DNA from: Proteobacteria bacterium DTSAM18
Lineage (GTDB): Bacteria; Myxococcota_A; UBA796; GCA-2862545
NCBI GenBank assembly: GCA_028767165.1
Contig: JARACJ010000008.1
Location: forward strand, 151,271 to 215,270
Reading direction: 5' to 3'
DNA length: 64,000 nt
Shown here: piece after piece, positions 26,673-35,962 of the stretch
Position numbering within the stretch: position 1 is the first letter of the stretch
Layout: each line of letters opens with the position of its first letter
Program-made: the position numbers and the translations under genes
Notes under the pieces: model-generated
The model's input: only the letters and a program-made list of their open reading frames with translations
Database searches by the model: none
What the model was told of the DNA's origin: nothing

Positions 26673-27061
26673 TCCGCCCTGCCCTCCTCGCCTTCGTGGC
26701 CGCCACCCTCACCGCCTGCGCCTCCGGCCCGCTCGAAGGCAAGCAGCCCGAGCTGCCCGAGAGCTGGCAGGGCCTCGAGCTGCCCAGCCGCGGCGCGGTC
26801 GTCCGTCACAACGACGAGGCGCTCCTCGAGCTCGTCTACACCCAGGAAGGTCTGCAGCGCGACGTGCTCGTGGGCCTGGTCGAGGCCAAGATGGCCGAGC
26901 AGGGCTGGGAGAAGACGAACGGCGACGAGAAGGAGACCGTCTGGGCCGGCGTGTACGGCAAGGGCGACGAAGAGGTGCAGATCGTCATCCGCAGCGTGCA
27001 GGACCACCTCGTGCTGCGGGCGCTCGATCAGGGCAAGGCGCGGGGCCAGCAGGTCCCTTGA
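26669..27061 (+). CDS. Small lipoprotein co-transcribed with pepP
   Basis: A 130-residue protein whose ATG at 26669 overlaps the pepP stop. The signal MIRPALLAFVAATLTACASG carries lipobox LTAC. The mature part has a beta-alpha pattern (GAVVRHNDEALLELVYTQ, DVLVGLVEAKMAEQGWEKT, EVQIVIRSVQDHLVLRAL), resembling small periplasmic domains with one helix over a sheet. No family recognised. Confidence 0.8.
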   Translation: MIRPALLAFVAATLTACASGPLEGKQPELPESWQGLELPSRGAVVRHNDEALLELVYTQEGLQRDVLVGLVEAKMAEQGWEKTNGDEKETVWAGVYGKGDEEVQIVIRSVQDHLVLRALDQGKARGQQVP

Positions 27062-27106
27062 ATCGCCTGCCTCCGGGTGGGCGAGGCCATGGGTTCATGA
27101 TCCGAA

Positions 27107-27138
27107 AAGGGGCGCCGGCCTTGCAGCCGACGCCCCTT
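27107..27138. terminator. Bidirectional terminator
   Basis: AAGGGGCG at 27107-27114 pairs with CGCCCCTT at 27131-27138, with CGGC/GCCG extending the stem, followed by TCTT. It lies between the convergent lipoprotein and asd genes. Confidence 0.8.
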
Positions 27139-27161
27139 CTTCGTGCCTGTGAGGCCTTTTC

Positions 27162-28214
27162 TCAGCCTTCGAGGCTCTTCAGGTACAGCTCGGCGTTGAG
27201 GATCGCCGCGCCGGCAGCACCACGCACGGTGTTGTGCGCGAGCACGAACAGCTTCAGGCCCATGACCGGACACACCTCGATGCGGCCGATGCTGATGGCC
27301 ATGCCGTTTCCTGCCTCTGCGTCGAAGCGGGGGCTCGGGCGGTCACGGCGGTCGGCGATGCGGAACAGCGGCTTGGGGGAGCCGTGCAGGTCGATGGGGG
27401 CCTTCCAGTTGCGGTACAGCTCCTCTGCCTGCTCGGGCGTGATCGGCTCACGGGTCTTCACGTGGACGGCGACGAGGTGACCGTCGGCCACCGGCACGCG
27501 CACGCAGCGGGCGGACATGTCGATCTCGGCGTAGTGCACGCCGGCATCCGTGAGCTCGCCGAGGATCTTGCGCGGCTCGAGGGCCATCTTCTCCTCTTCG
27601 TTGCCCGGGTGCGGGCGGACGTTGGCGATCATGTCCCAGGCGGACTCACCGGGGTACCCGGCGCCGCTCACGGCCTGGTAGCTGGCCATGGTGACGGCCT
27701 GCACGCCCACGGCGTCGATGAGCGGCTTGAGGGCCAGCGCGACGGGCATGGAGGTGCAGTTGGGGTTGGTGATGATGCCGCCGGCCCAGGGCTGACGCTC
27801 GACCATCGCGAGGTGGTCGGGGTTGACCTCGGGGATGATCAGGGGGACGTCGTCCTCGTAGCGGTGGGATGCCGCGTTCGAGATCACCATCCAGCCCGCC
27901 TCGGCGAACGCCTTCTCGATGGCGCCCGCGGGGCCACGATCGAGGGCGGACAGGGCGATCTTCGGGCCGTCCGTGGGCACGCCCTGCAGGGCTGCCGGAT
28001 CACAGGGGGCGATGATCTCGTCGCCGAAGCCCGCGTGGGACTCGCCATACAGGCGCCACTCCGCGGCCTCGCGGTAGGGCTTGCCTGCCGAGCGCTGCGA
28101 GGCGGCGAACCACGTGGGTTTGAGGAAGGGGTGGTGTTTCAGCAGCTGCACCATGCGCTGGCCGACCATGCCGGTGGCTCCGAGGATTGCGACGGGTACG
28201 TGCTGATGTGCCAT
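27162..28214 (-). CDS. asd: Aspartate-semialdehyde dehydrogenase
   Basis: A 350-residue enzyme reducing aspartyl-4-phosphate to the semialdehyde for lysine/diaminopimelate, threonine and methionine synthesis. It has the NADP fold VAILGATGMVGQRM and the catalytic Cys in NPNCTSMPVALALKPL, then SYQAVSGAGYPG and a late RFDAEAGNGMAISIGRI. These resemble the archaeal/fungal-type (TIGR00978) enzyme rather than the E. coli form. Start ATG 28214 (MAHQHVPVAILG) behind AAAGGAGAAGG. It is monocistronic and divergent from parC. Confidence 0.93.
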   Translation of the reverse strand: MAHQHVPVAILGATGMVGQRMVQLLKHHPFLKPTWFAASQRSAGKPYREAAEWRLYGESHAGFGDEIIAPCDPAALQGVPTDGPKIALSALDRGPAGAIEKAFAEAGWMVISNAASHRYEDDVPLIIPEVNPDHLAMVERQPWAGGIITNPNCTSMPVALALKPLIDAVGVQAVTMASYQAVSGAGYPGESAWDMIANVRPHPGNEEEKMALEPRKILGELTDAGVHYAEIDMSARCVRVPVADGHLVAVHVKTREPITPEQAEELYRNWKAPIDLHGSPKPLFRIADRRDRPSPRFDAEAGNGMAISIGRIEVCPVMGLKLFVLAHNTVRGAAGAAILNAELYLKSLEG

Positions 28215-28427
28215 CTCCCTTCTCCTTTCTGTTGCGGGTAGGCGCTCGCCCTCTATCCCGACGCTGCAAGGCGAGTTGTCGCGGAGCGGTGAAGACATCG
28301 CGGGAGGGGTCCCACTGCAACCCTGCAAGCGCGTGGCCTTGTGGACGCCCCCCGACTCCGTGGTAGGTTGCCGCCGGTCGTCCCGATCGGCCCCACGAGG
28401 CCCTCAGCCCCTTTCAGGAGAGCACTG

Positions 28428-30746
28428 ATGTACGATGTGCAGCCTGTGGCTCTGCACGATGCCACGCGCGAGCGCTACCTGACCTACGCCCTCTCGGTCA
28501 TCACCTCCCGCGCCCTTCCGGACGTGCGGGATGGTCTCAAGCCCGTGCAAAGGCGCATCCTGTACACCATGTTCCACGAGCTGGCGCTGCATCCCGGCGG
28601 CCGGTACCGCAAGTCCGCGGCCGTGGTCGGCGACGTGATGGGCAAGTACCACCCCCACGGCGACCAGAGCATCTACGATGCCCTCGTCCGCATGGCGCAG
28701 GACTTCTCCCTGCGGGCGCCGCTCATCGATCCCCATGGCAACTTCGGCTCCCTCGACGGCGACCCGCCGGCGGCCTTCCGGTACACGGAGTGCAAGCTCA
28801 AGCCCCTCGCGGAAGAGCTGCTGCAGGAGATCAAGAAGGACACCGTCGACTTCCGTCCCACCTACGACGGCCAGCGCGACGAGCCCGTGGTGCTCCCCGC
28901 CCAGTTCCCCCAGCTGCTGGTCAACGGCTCCGAGGGCATCGCGGTGGGCATGGCCACCCGCATCCCGCCCCACCACCTCGGTGAGGTCATCGACGCCTGC
29001 GTCGCCATGATCGACGGCGAGGCCCACACGGTCTCCGACCTGATGCACCACATCAAGGGGCCCGACTTCCCCACCGGTGGCGAGATCCTCAACGATCGCG
29101 CGAGCCTGGTGGAGCTGTACGAGAAGGGCCAGGGCTCCGTGCGAATGCGCGGCACCTGGCGCACCGAGAAGGATGGCCGACGCAAGCTCATCGTCATCGA
29201 CTCCATCCCCTACGCGCAGAACAAGGCCAAGCTCATCGAGCGCATCGGCGCCGACGTCGCTGCCAAGAAGCTGCCCCAGGTGCTCGACGTCCGCGACGAG
29301 TCCACCGACATCGTGCGCATCGTGCTCGAGCTCAAGCAGGGCGCGTCCCCCGAGGCCGTCATGGCCTACCTGTACAAGCGCACCCCCCTCGAGGGCACCT
29401 TCCCGGTGCAGATCAACGCCCTCGTGCCGGCCGAGAACGCCGACCACGCGGTGCCCCAGCGCCTCGACCTGTACACCCTGCTCGATATGTGGCTCGGCTT
29501 CCGCTACGAGACCGTCCGCCGCCGCTACGAGTACGATCTGCGCAAGCTCAAGGAGCGCATCCACATCCTCGAGGGCTTTGCGATGATCTTCGCAGACCTC
29601 GACGAGGCCATCCGGCTCATCCGTGAGTCCGAGGGCAAGCGCGATGCGGCCAACAAGCTGATCGAGGCCTTCGGCCTGTCCGAGATCCAGGCCGAGGCCA
29701 TCCTCGAGCTGCGCCTGTACAAGCTCGCCCGCCTCGAGATCGCCGCCATCCTCGACGAGCTCGACGAGAAGCGCGCGCTCGCCTTCGAGATCGAGGAGCT
29801 GCTCGCCAGCGAGACCCTGATGTGGGGCCGCATCCGCTCGGAGCTCATCGAGATCCGCAACCTGTACTCGGATCCCCGGCGCACCCTCATCGGCGAGCCC
29901 ACCGAGGAGCTCGAGTTCGACTCCACGGCCTACATCGTCCGCGAGGACACCTTCGTGGTGGTCACCAAGGATGGCTGGGTGAAGCGCCAGTCCTCCTTCT
30001 CCGACGTCGACAGGATCCGCGTCAAGGAGCACGACGAGGTCCGCTGGCTGCTCAGGACCGACACCTCGCGCAACGTGGCCTTCTTCACCTCGGCAGGCGT
30101 GGCGTTCACGCTGCGCGCCGACGAGGTCCCGGCCACCAGCGGCTACGGCAAGCCGATCCAGAGCTTCTTCAACTTCCCGGACGGCGCCCAGCTCGTCGGC
30201 GTGATCCCCGCCGAGCCCTCGTACCTCAAGGAACTCCCACCTCCGGAGCAGCTCCCCACCGACGAGGAACCGCCACCCTACGTGGTCAGCGTCAGCGCCG
30301 GAGGTCGCGTGCAGCGCCTCACGCTGTCGCAGTTCCTCGACACGTCCACCAAGTCCGGTCGCAAGTTCGCCCGGCTCGGCAAGGGCGACGCCATCATCGC
30401 CGCCTACGCGTCCGGGGGCTCCGAGCACATCGCAGTGGCAGCCGACGACGGCCACGTGCTCGTGTTCGACGTGATGGAGGCCAACCTCCTCCGTGCCGCC
30501 GGCAAGGGAACCATGGCCATCAAGCTGGTCAAGGGCGCGAAGGTGTTCGCGTTCGAGCTCGCCGAGAAGAACGGCGACGGCCCCGAGGTGCACACCACCG
30601 GAGGCCGCGCACTCACGGTCAACGCACGCAAATTCGCCGGCAAGCGCGCCGGCAAGGGCCACCTCGTGCTCCGCCGCGGAGGCCTCGAGAACTGGACGAG
30701 AGGGCCACAGCTCTTCCTCGGGGATGCCAAGGGGGGTGACAAGTGA
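28428..30746 (+). CDS. parC: Type IIA topoisomerase subunit A, topoisomerase IV-like
   Basis: A 772-residue DNA-cleaving subunit. The N-terminal ALSVITSRALPDVRDGLKPVQRRILY motif, GDVMGKYHPHGDQSIYDALVRMAQ, and the catalytic Tyr region (FRYTECKLKPLAEELL) are present. The C-terminal beta-pinwheel shows repeats (FVVVTKDGWVKRQSSFSDVDRI, VSVSAGGRVQRLTLSQF) but no GyrA-box QRRGGKG, which favours a ParC decatenase over gyrase A. Start ATG 28428 after CAGGAGAG. It overlaps parE by 4 bp, giving a parC-parE operon. Confidence 0.92.
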   Translation: MYDVQPVALHDATRERYLTYALSVITSRALPDVRDGLKPVQRRILYTMFHELALHPGGRYRKSAAVVGDVMGKYHPHGDQSIYDALVRMAQDFSLRAPLIDPHGNFGSLDGDPPAAFRYTECKLKPLAEELLQEIKKDTVDFRPTYDGQRDEPVVLPAQFPQLLVNGSEGIAVGMATRIPPHHLGEVIDACVAMIDGEAHTVSDLMHHIKGPDFPTGGEILNDRASLVELYEKGQGSVRMRGTWRTEKDGRRKLIVIDSIPYAQNKAKLIERIGADVAAKKLPQVLDVRDESTDIVRIVLELKQGASPEAVMAYLYKRTPLEGTFPVQINALVPAENADHAVPQRLDLYTLLDMWLGFRYETVRRRYEYDLRKLKERIHILEGFAMIFADLDEAIRLIRESEGKRDAANKLIEAFGLSEIQAEAILELRLYKLARLEIAAILDELDEKRALAFEIEELLASETLMWGRIRSELIEIRNLYSDPRRTLIGEPTEELEFDSTAYIVREDTFVVVTKDGWVKRQSSFSDVDRIRVKEHDEVRWLLRTDTSRNVAFFTSAGVAFTLRADEVPATSGYGKPIQSFFNFPDGAQLVGVIPAEPSYLKELPPPEQLPTDEEPPPYVVSVSAGGRVQRLTLSQFLDTSTKSGRKFARLGKGDAIIAAYASGGSEHIAVAADDGHVLVFDVMEANLLRAAGKGTMAIKLVKGAKVFAFELAEKNGDGPEVHTTGGRALTVNARKFAGKRAGKGHLVLRRGGLENWTRGPQLFLGDAKGGDK

Positions 30747-32644
30747 GCTACTCCGCCAAGGACATCGCGATCCTCGAAGGCCTCGACGCCGTCCGCAAGC
30801 GCCCCGGCATGTACATCGGTGGCACCGGCGACGACGGCCTGCATCACCTGCTGTGGGAGATCGTCGACAACTCCGTCGACGAGGCCATGAACGGCCACGC
30901 CAGCAAGATCGTCGTCACGCTCCACGCCGACGGCCGCCGCTGCACCGTGTCCGACAACGGCCGTGGCATCCCGGTCGACGAGCACCCCACCGAGAAGAAG
31001 AGCGCGCTCGAGATCATCCTCACCACGCTGCACGCCGGCGGAAAGTTCGACTCCACGGCCTACAAGACCAGCGGTGGTCTGCACGGCGTCGGCGCCTCGG
31101 TCGTGAACGCCCTGTCGGCCCACCTCGACGCCAGCATCCGCCGTGAGGGCCGTGAGTGGACCCAGTCCTACCGTCGCGGCCGCGCCCTCGGCCCCGTGAA
31201 GGACGCCGGCCCCGCCCGTGGCACCGGCACCTCGATCACCTTCGAGCCCGATCCCGAGATCTTCGAGACCCTCGACTTCGAGCCCGAGCGCATCATGCGC
31301 CAGCTCGAGGTGAAGACCTTCCTCAACCGCGGTCTTCGCATCCAGTTCAAGGACGAGGTCAACGACGTCGTCCACGACATGCAGCACGACGGCGGCGTCT
31401 CCGACTACCTCGACGCCATCCTCGAGCGCGACGAGATCAAGCCCGTCCTCGGCAGCACCTTCACCCTGCACCGCGACGCCGACGCCTGTGAGGTCGACCT
31501 GGCCCTCACCTGGACGGAGCTGCCCCGCGAGCGGATGGTCTCCTACGTCAACGGCATCCCCACCCGCTCCGGCGGCACCCACGAGCAGGGCCTCAAGGAT
31601 GCGCTGCTCAAGGCCCTGCGGGAGTTCATCGACACCCACAACCTGCTGCCCCGCGGCGTGAGCCTCACGTCCGACGACCTGCGTGAGGGTGTGGTGGGCG
31701 TGCTCAGCGTGCTGGTGCGGGATCCCCAGTTCCAGGGCCAGACCAAGGACCGCCTGAACAACCCCGAGGTCCGGGGTGCCATGGATGCCGCCGTACGGCC
31801 CATGATCGAGTCCTGGCTGCACAAGAACAAGTCCCAGGGCGAGGTCATCGTCCACCGCGCCGTGCAGGCCGCCAAGGCCCGCGAGGCCAGCCGCAAGGCC
31901 GCCACCGCCGTGCGCCGCAAGTCCGCCACCAGCGGCCGCCTGAACCTGCCCGGCAAGCTCGCCGACTGCTCCAGCTCCGACCCCAACGTCTCCGAGCTGT
32001 TCCTGGTCGAGGGTGACTCCGCAGGTGGATCCGCCAAGCAGGGCCGCAACCGGAAGACCCAGGCCATCCTGCCCCTGCGCGGCAAGGTACTCAACGCCCA
32101 GCAGGCGAGCCTGTCGAAGGTGCTGCAGAACCGCGAGCTGTCCGACATCGCCACCGCGCTGGGCTGCGGCATGGGCCCCGACTGCAACCCCGACAAGCTC
32201 CGCTACGGCCGGGTCATCCTGCTGATGGACGCCGACTCCGACGGCCACCACATCACCACGCTGATGCTCGCGTTCTTCTACAAGTACATGAGCCGCCTGG
32301 TCGAAGAGGGCTACGTCTACATCGCCCAGCCGCCGCTGTACAAGATCGTCTCCGGAAAGAAGACCTTCTGGGCCACCGACGACACCGACAAGGCGCGCAT
32401 CCTGAAGAGCCTGCCCGCCCGCAACAAGGTCGAGATCACCCGATTCAAGGGTCTGGGCGAGATGCCCCCGAAGACCCTGTTCGAGACCACCCTCGACCCC
32501 CGCCGCCGCAGGTTGCTCCAGGTCAAGGTGCCCGATGCGGTCGTCGCGTCCCAGGCTCTCGATCAGCTGCTCGGAAACGACCCTTCCACCAGGTATCGCT
32601 TCATCATGGAGCGCAGCCGGGAAGTCGAGGAGATCGACGTCTGA
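30743..32644 (+). CDS. parE: Type IIA topoisomerase subunit B, topoisomerase IV-like
   Basis: A 633-residue ATPase subunit with GTG start at 30743 overlapping the parC stop. The GHKL site includes VRKRPGMYIGGTG, EIVDNSVDEAMNGHA, VSDNGRGIPV and the lid GGKFDSTAYKTSGGLHGVG. The transducer domain is followed by the Toprim acidic centre EGDSAGGSAKQGRNRKTQA, LPLRGKVLN and MDADSDGHHI, and the IARFKGLGEM-like motif ITRFKGLGEMP. With ParC it forms the A2B2 topoisomerase that decatenates replicated chromosomes. Length fits ParE. Confidence 0.93.
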   Translation: MSYSAKDIAILEGLDAVRKRPGMYIGGTGDDGLHHLLWEIVDNSVDEAMNGHASKIVVTLHADGRRCTVSDNGRGIPVDEHPTEKKSALEIILTTLHAGGKFDSTAYKTSGGLHGVGASVVNALSAHLDASIRREGREWTQSYRRGRALGPVKDAGPARGTGTSITFEPDPEIFETLDFEPERIMRQLEVKTFLNRGLRIQFKDEVNDVVHDMQHDGGVSDYLDAILERDEIKPVLGSTFTLHRDADACEVDLALTWTELPRERMVSYVNGIPTRSGGTHEQGLKDALLKALREFIDTHNLLPRGVSLTSDDLREGVVGVLSVLVRDPQFQGQTKDRLNNPEVRGAMDAAVRPMIESWLHKNKSQGEVIVHRAVQAAKAREASRKAATAVRRKSATSGRLNLPGKLADCSSSDPNVSELFLVEGDSAGGSAKQGRNRKTQAILPLRGKVLNAQQASLSKVLQNRELSDIATALGCGMGPDCNPDKLRYGRVILLMDADSDGHHITTLMLAFFYKYMSRLVEEGYVYIAQPPLYKIVSGKKTFWATDDTDKARILKSLPARNKVEITRFKGLGEMPPKTLFETTLDPRRRRLLQVKVPDAVVASQALDQLLGNDPSTRYRFIMERSREVEEIDV

Positions 32645-32692
32645 AGAACAGATGCCCATTGGGGTAAATTGCGTAGTGAGTGCTTCGAATCA

Positions 32693-32711
32693 CCCGATGT
32701 ACATCATCGGG
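32693..32711. promoter_or_regulatory. Short inverted repeat upstream of the TPR-Clp gene
   Basis: CCCGATG, five bases, CATCGGG: a 7-bp perfect inverted repeat 48 bp past parE and 69 bp before the next start. It could be an operator or a weak terminator. The 135-bp gap otherwise shows no clear promoter. Confidence 0.35.
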
Positions 32712-32779
32712 TTCTACAATGGGATGGAGCGCGTCTGGCTGCATCCCACCGCACGCAAGCGCCCTGAGGAGTCTGTTCC

Positions 32780-35700
32780 GTGAGACGAGACCGATCCGAG
32801 AAGGTGCGAGGCAACGCGCGCATCAACTTCGACCTCGGCAAGTCGCATCTGCAGAAGGGTCAGCTGCTGGAAGCCATCCACTGCTTCCAGGAAGCCGCCC
32901 GCCACAGCAGCGACTGGCCGAAGCCATGGTTCTACCTCGCCATCGCCCACGAGCGGGCCGAGGAGGCCACCGCGGCCATCGATGCGCTCCAGGAGACCCT
33001 CCACCGCGCACCAGGTCACACCGAGGCCATGCTCAAGCTGGGGGATCTGCTCCGCCGACAGGAGCAGACCGACGAGGCCATCCGCCTGTTCGACCAGGTG
33101 CTCGCCGAGGATCCCACCAACGTCGCAGCCCTCTTCGGCAAGGGTGAGGCGTTCCGCCTGCTCGAACGTCTACCCGAGGCCGAGCGTTGCTTCGAGGCGG
33201 CGCTGCACCACGCTCCCACCGATCTGCAGGCCCTGTGCGGCATGGGGGCCACCCTCAACGCCATGGGCGAGCACAGCCGCGCCCAGAAGTTCTGGCTGCG
33301 CGCCAAGCAGATCGATCCCGGCAACACCTTCATCGAGCGGGGCCTCGGCTACGCCGAGCTCGGCATCCAGGACGGCCTCGACCGGCTCCTGGAGGACGTG
33401 GCCCGCGAGATGGTGCCCCTGAAGTCCACCGCCACGCCCGACGATCGGGAGGCACTGGCCCGGGAGGCCGCCCTCGACGAGCTCGACAGGGGCCGCAGCT
33501 ACCACAAGGAGCGCAAGTACACGGCGGCCATCGCCTGCTTCCGCAACGCCCTCGAGATGGACGCCTCCTTTGCCGAGGCCGCCCTGCGACTCGGCATGGC
33601 GCTCGAGGACGACCGTCAGTTCCGCCACGCCATCGCCGCCTACGAGCGCTGTCTCGAGATCGAGCCCGACCAGTTCCAGGCCGCTACCAACATCGGCGAG
33701 ACCTACCGCAAGAACGAGCAGTACCACGAGGCCATCTCGGCCTTCGACCGCGCGCTCACCATCCGCCCCGACTACCTGTACGCCCTCGCGGGCCGCGGTG
33801 AGGCCCTGCGCATGCTCGGCCGCTACGACGAGGCCGTGGACTGGTTCGACAAGGCCCTCGACGTCGGTCCCAACCACGCGTTCGCCATCCAGGGCAAGGC
33901 CGCCGCCCTGAACGCCCAACAGCGCTTCGGCGAGGCGCTGCCCTACTGGCACCGTGCCCTCGATCTCGAACCCCAGTCCCAGTTCGCCCAGGACGGCAAG
34001 GCCTACTGCGAAGCCCAGCTTCGCAGGTCCGCTCCCCCCGTGGGAGACGGCCTCGACCTCGAGGGCGACAGCCTCGGCACCCCCGCCGAGACCACCAACA
34101 CCCCCACCCTCGACGAGCAGGGCCGCGACCTCACCGCGCTGGCGAAGTCCGGCAAGCTGCCGCCGGTCATCGGCCGCCAGGTCGAGATCCGCGGCGTGAT
34201 GAAGACCCTCGTACGGCGGCTCAAGGCCAACCCGCTGCTCCTCGGCGAGCCCGGCGTGGGCAAGACCGCCGTGGTCGAGGGCCTGGCACAGCGCATCGCC
34301 GACGGCGAGGTGCCCGACAAGCTGAAGGACCGCCGCATCGTCGAGCTGTCCATGGGCACGCTGGTGGCCGGCACGAAGTACCGCGGCACCTTCGAGGAGC
34401 GCCTGCGGGAGATCATCAAGGAAGCCAGCTCCGACGAGCGGATCATCCTGTTCGTCGACGAGATCCACACCCTCGTGGGTGCCGGTCGCACCGAAGGCGG
34501 CTCCCTGGATGCGGCCAACATCCTCAAGCCCGCTCTCGCCCGCGGGGAGATCACGGTCATCGGTGCCACCACCCGCGACGAGTACCGGCAGCACTTCGAG
34601 GGAGACTCCGCCCTCGACCGCCGCTTCCAGCCCATCCACATCGACGAGCCCAACGTCGACGAGTGCATCAGCCTGCTCGAGCGCATGGCGTCGAAGTACG
34701 AGGAGCACCACGGCGTCACCGTGCACCCCACCGCCCTGCAGGCATGCGTGAAGATGTCGGTGCGGTTCGTCCCCGATCGGCGCCTGCCCGACAAGGCCCT
34801 CGACCTGCTCGACGAGTCCTGTGCCGAGGCCTCCCTGTCGGACAACCCCGAGGTCGACGACCAGGTCGTCGCCCGCGTGGTCTCCGAGAAGACCGGCGTG
34901 CCCGTGGCCAACCTCACGGCCGAGGAGCGCGCCCGGATGGACGGCATCGAGTCCATCCTCACCGAGCGTGTGGTCGGCCAGGGTCCGGCCATCACCACCC
35001 TCGCCAACGCCATCCGCCTGAGCCAGGCCGGCCTGCGCGATCCGAACCGCCCGCGCGGTGTGTTCCTGTTCCTGGGCGAGTCCGGTGTGGGCAAGACCGA
35101 GCTGGCCAAGGCCACCGCCGACTTCATCTTCCCCGAGGGCGACGCCCTCATCCGCCTCGACATGTCCGAGTACGCCGACCGCTACTCGGCCACCCGCCTC
35201 GTGGGCCCGCCGCCCGGCTTCAACGGCCACGGCGAAGAGGGCGTCCTGAGCGGTCCCCTGCGCCGCAAGCCCTTCTCCGTGGTGCTGCTCGACGAGTTCG
35301 AGAAGGCCCACCCGGAGGTGCAGGCCCTGTTCCTCACCATGCTCGACGAGGGCACCCTCACCGATTCCGACGGCCGCACCATCAGTGCCCGAGAGGCCTT
35401 CTTCATCCTCACCACGAACGCCGGTGCCCGCTCCGTGCGCACCCAGCGCATGGGCTTCGGCGGCCCCACCCGTCAGGACGAGAAGGAGGAGATCCTCTCC
35501 AGCCTGCGGGATTCCTTCCGCCCCGAGCTGCTCAACCGCATCGACGAGGTGGTCAGCTTCCGCAACCTGTCCACCTCCGACCTCGAGGACATCGTGGTGC
35601 TCAAGCTGCGCCAGCTCGCCGAGCGGGCCCGCGACAGAGGCTTCGCCCTGCGCTGGTCCGACGAGGTCCCTGCGTTCCTGGTGGGCCACCGCGGCCGCGT

Positions 35701-35857
35701 GGACACCGGCGCTCGTGCCGCCATCCGTGCGATCGACACCTGGCTCGCCGAGCCGCTGGGTCGCATGCTCCTGAGCAGCCGGGCCAAGGCGTACATCGCC
35801 CGGGTGAAGGGCGGCAAGCTGGTGATCGAAGAGGAAGGCGGGCTGGCGGGAGTGTGA
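32780..35857 (+). CDS. TPR-array fused to a Clp-type double AAA+ unfoldase
   Basis: A 1,025-residue protein starting at GTG 32780 (TGAGGAG nine bases upstream). Residues about 15-415 hold ten or so TPR motifs in two blocks. From about 450 come two AAA+ modules of the ClpA/B/C class: D1 with GEPGVGKTA (about 488), FVDEIHTLVGAG and GATTRDEYRQHFE; D2 with GESGVGKTE (about 766), VGPPPGFNGHGEEG and LLDEFEKAHPEVQ. The usual Clp N-domain and the ClpB/ClpC coiled-coil middle domain are absent. In D2 a hydrophobic-Gly-Phe triplet, MGF (about 890), falls where ClpA/ClpC carry the ClpP-docking IGL/VGF loop. It is probably an unfoldase that takes substrates through TPR contacts; pairing with ClpP is speculative. 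Confidence 0.88.
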   Translation: MRRDRSEKVRGNARINFDLGKSHLQKGQLLEAIHCFQEAARHSSDWPKPWFYLAIAHERAEEATAAIDALQETLHRAPGHTEAMLKLGDLLRRQEQTDEAIRLFDQVLAEDPTNVAALFGKGEAFRLLERLPEAERCFEAALHHAPTDLQALCGMGATLNAMGEHSRAQKFWLRAKQIDPGNTFIERGLGYAELGIQDGLDRLLEDVAREMVPLKSTATPDDREALAREAALDELDRGRSYHKERKYTAAIACFRNALEMDASFAEAALRLGMALEDDRQFRHAIAAYERCLEIEPDQFQAATNIGETYRKNEQYHEAISAFDRALTIRPDYLYALAGRGEALRMLGRYDEAVDWFDKALDVGPNHAFAIQGKAAALNAQQRFGEALPYWHRALDLEPQSQFAQDGKAYCEAQLRRSAPPVGDGLDLEGDSLGTPAETTNTPTLDEQGRDLTALAKSGKLPPVIGRQVEIRGVMKTLVRRLKANPLLLGEPGVGKTAVVEGLAQRIADGEVPDKLKDRRIVELSMGTLVAGTKYRGTFEERLREIIKEASSDERIILFVDEIHTLVGAGRTEGGSLDAANILKPALARGEITVIGATTRDEYRQHFEGDSALDRRFQPIHIDEPNVDECISLLERMASKYEEHHGVTVHPTALQACVKMSVRFVPDRRLPDKALDLLDESCAEASLSDNPEVDDQVVARVVSEKTGVPVANLTAEERARMDGIESILTERVVGQGPAITTLANAIRLSQAGLRDPNRPRGVFLFLGESGVGKTELAKATADFIFPEGDALIRLDMSEYADRYSATRLVGPPPGFNGHGEEGVLSGPLRRKPFSVVLLDEFEKAHPEVQALFLTMLDEGTLTDSDGRTISAREAFFILTTNAGARSVRTQRMGFGGPTRQDEKEEILSSLRDSFRPELLNRIDEVVSFRNLSTSDLEDIVVLKLRQLAERARDRGFALRWSDEVPAFLVGHRGRVDTGARAAIRAIDTWLAEPLGRMLLSSRAKAYIARVKGGKLVIEEEGGLAGV

Positions 35858-35962
35858 TCGGCACCCCGATTGCCTCCCTTCCTCCGCAACACCTGGCGGC
35901 ATTCCGCCACGCCGCCCAAAGGGTGACCCTCCCTACAGACCACAAGCTGCTGGGAGGTCCCC

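Noticed and set aside
28404..32659. Two minus-strand frames of about 750 codons opposite parC and parE
   Set aside because: Shadows of highly conserved topoisomerase genes.
33170..35902. 910-codon minus-strand frame opposite the TPR-Clp gene
   Set aside because: Antisense shadow; Gly/Val/Asp-rich without domains.
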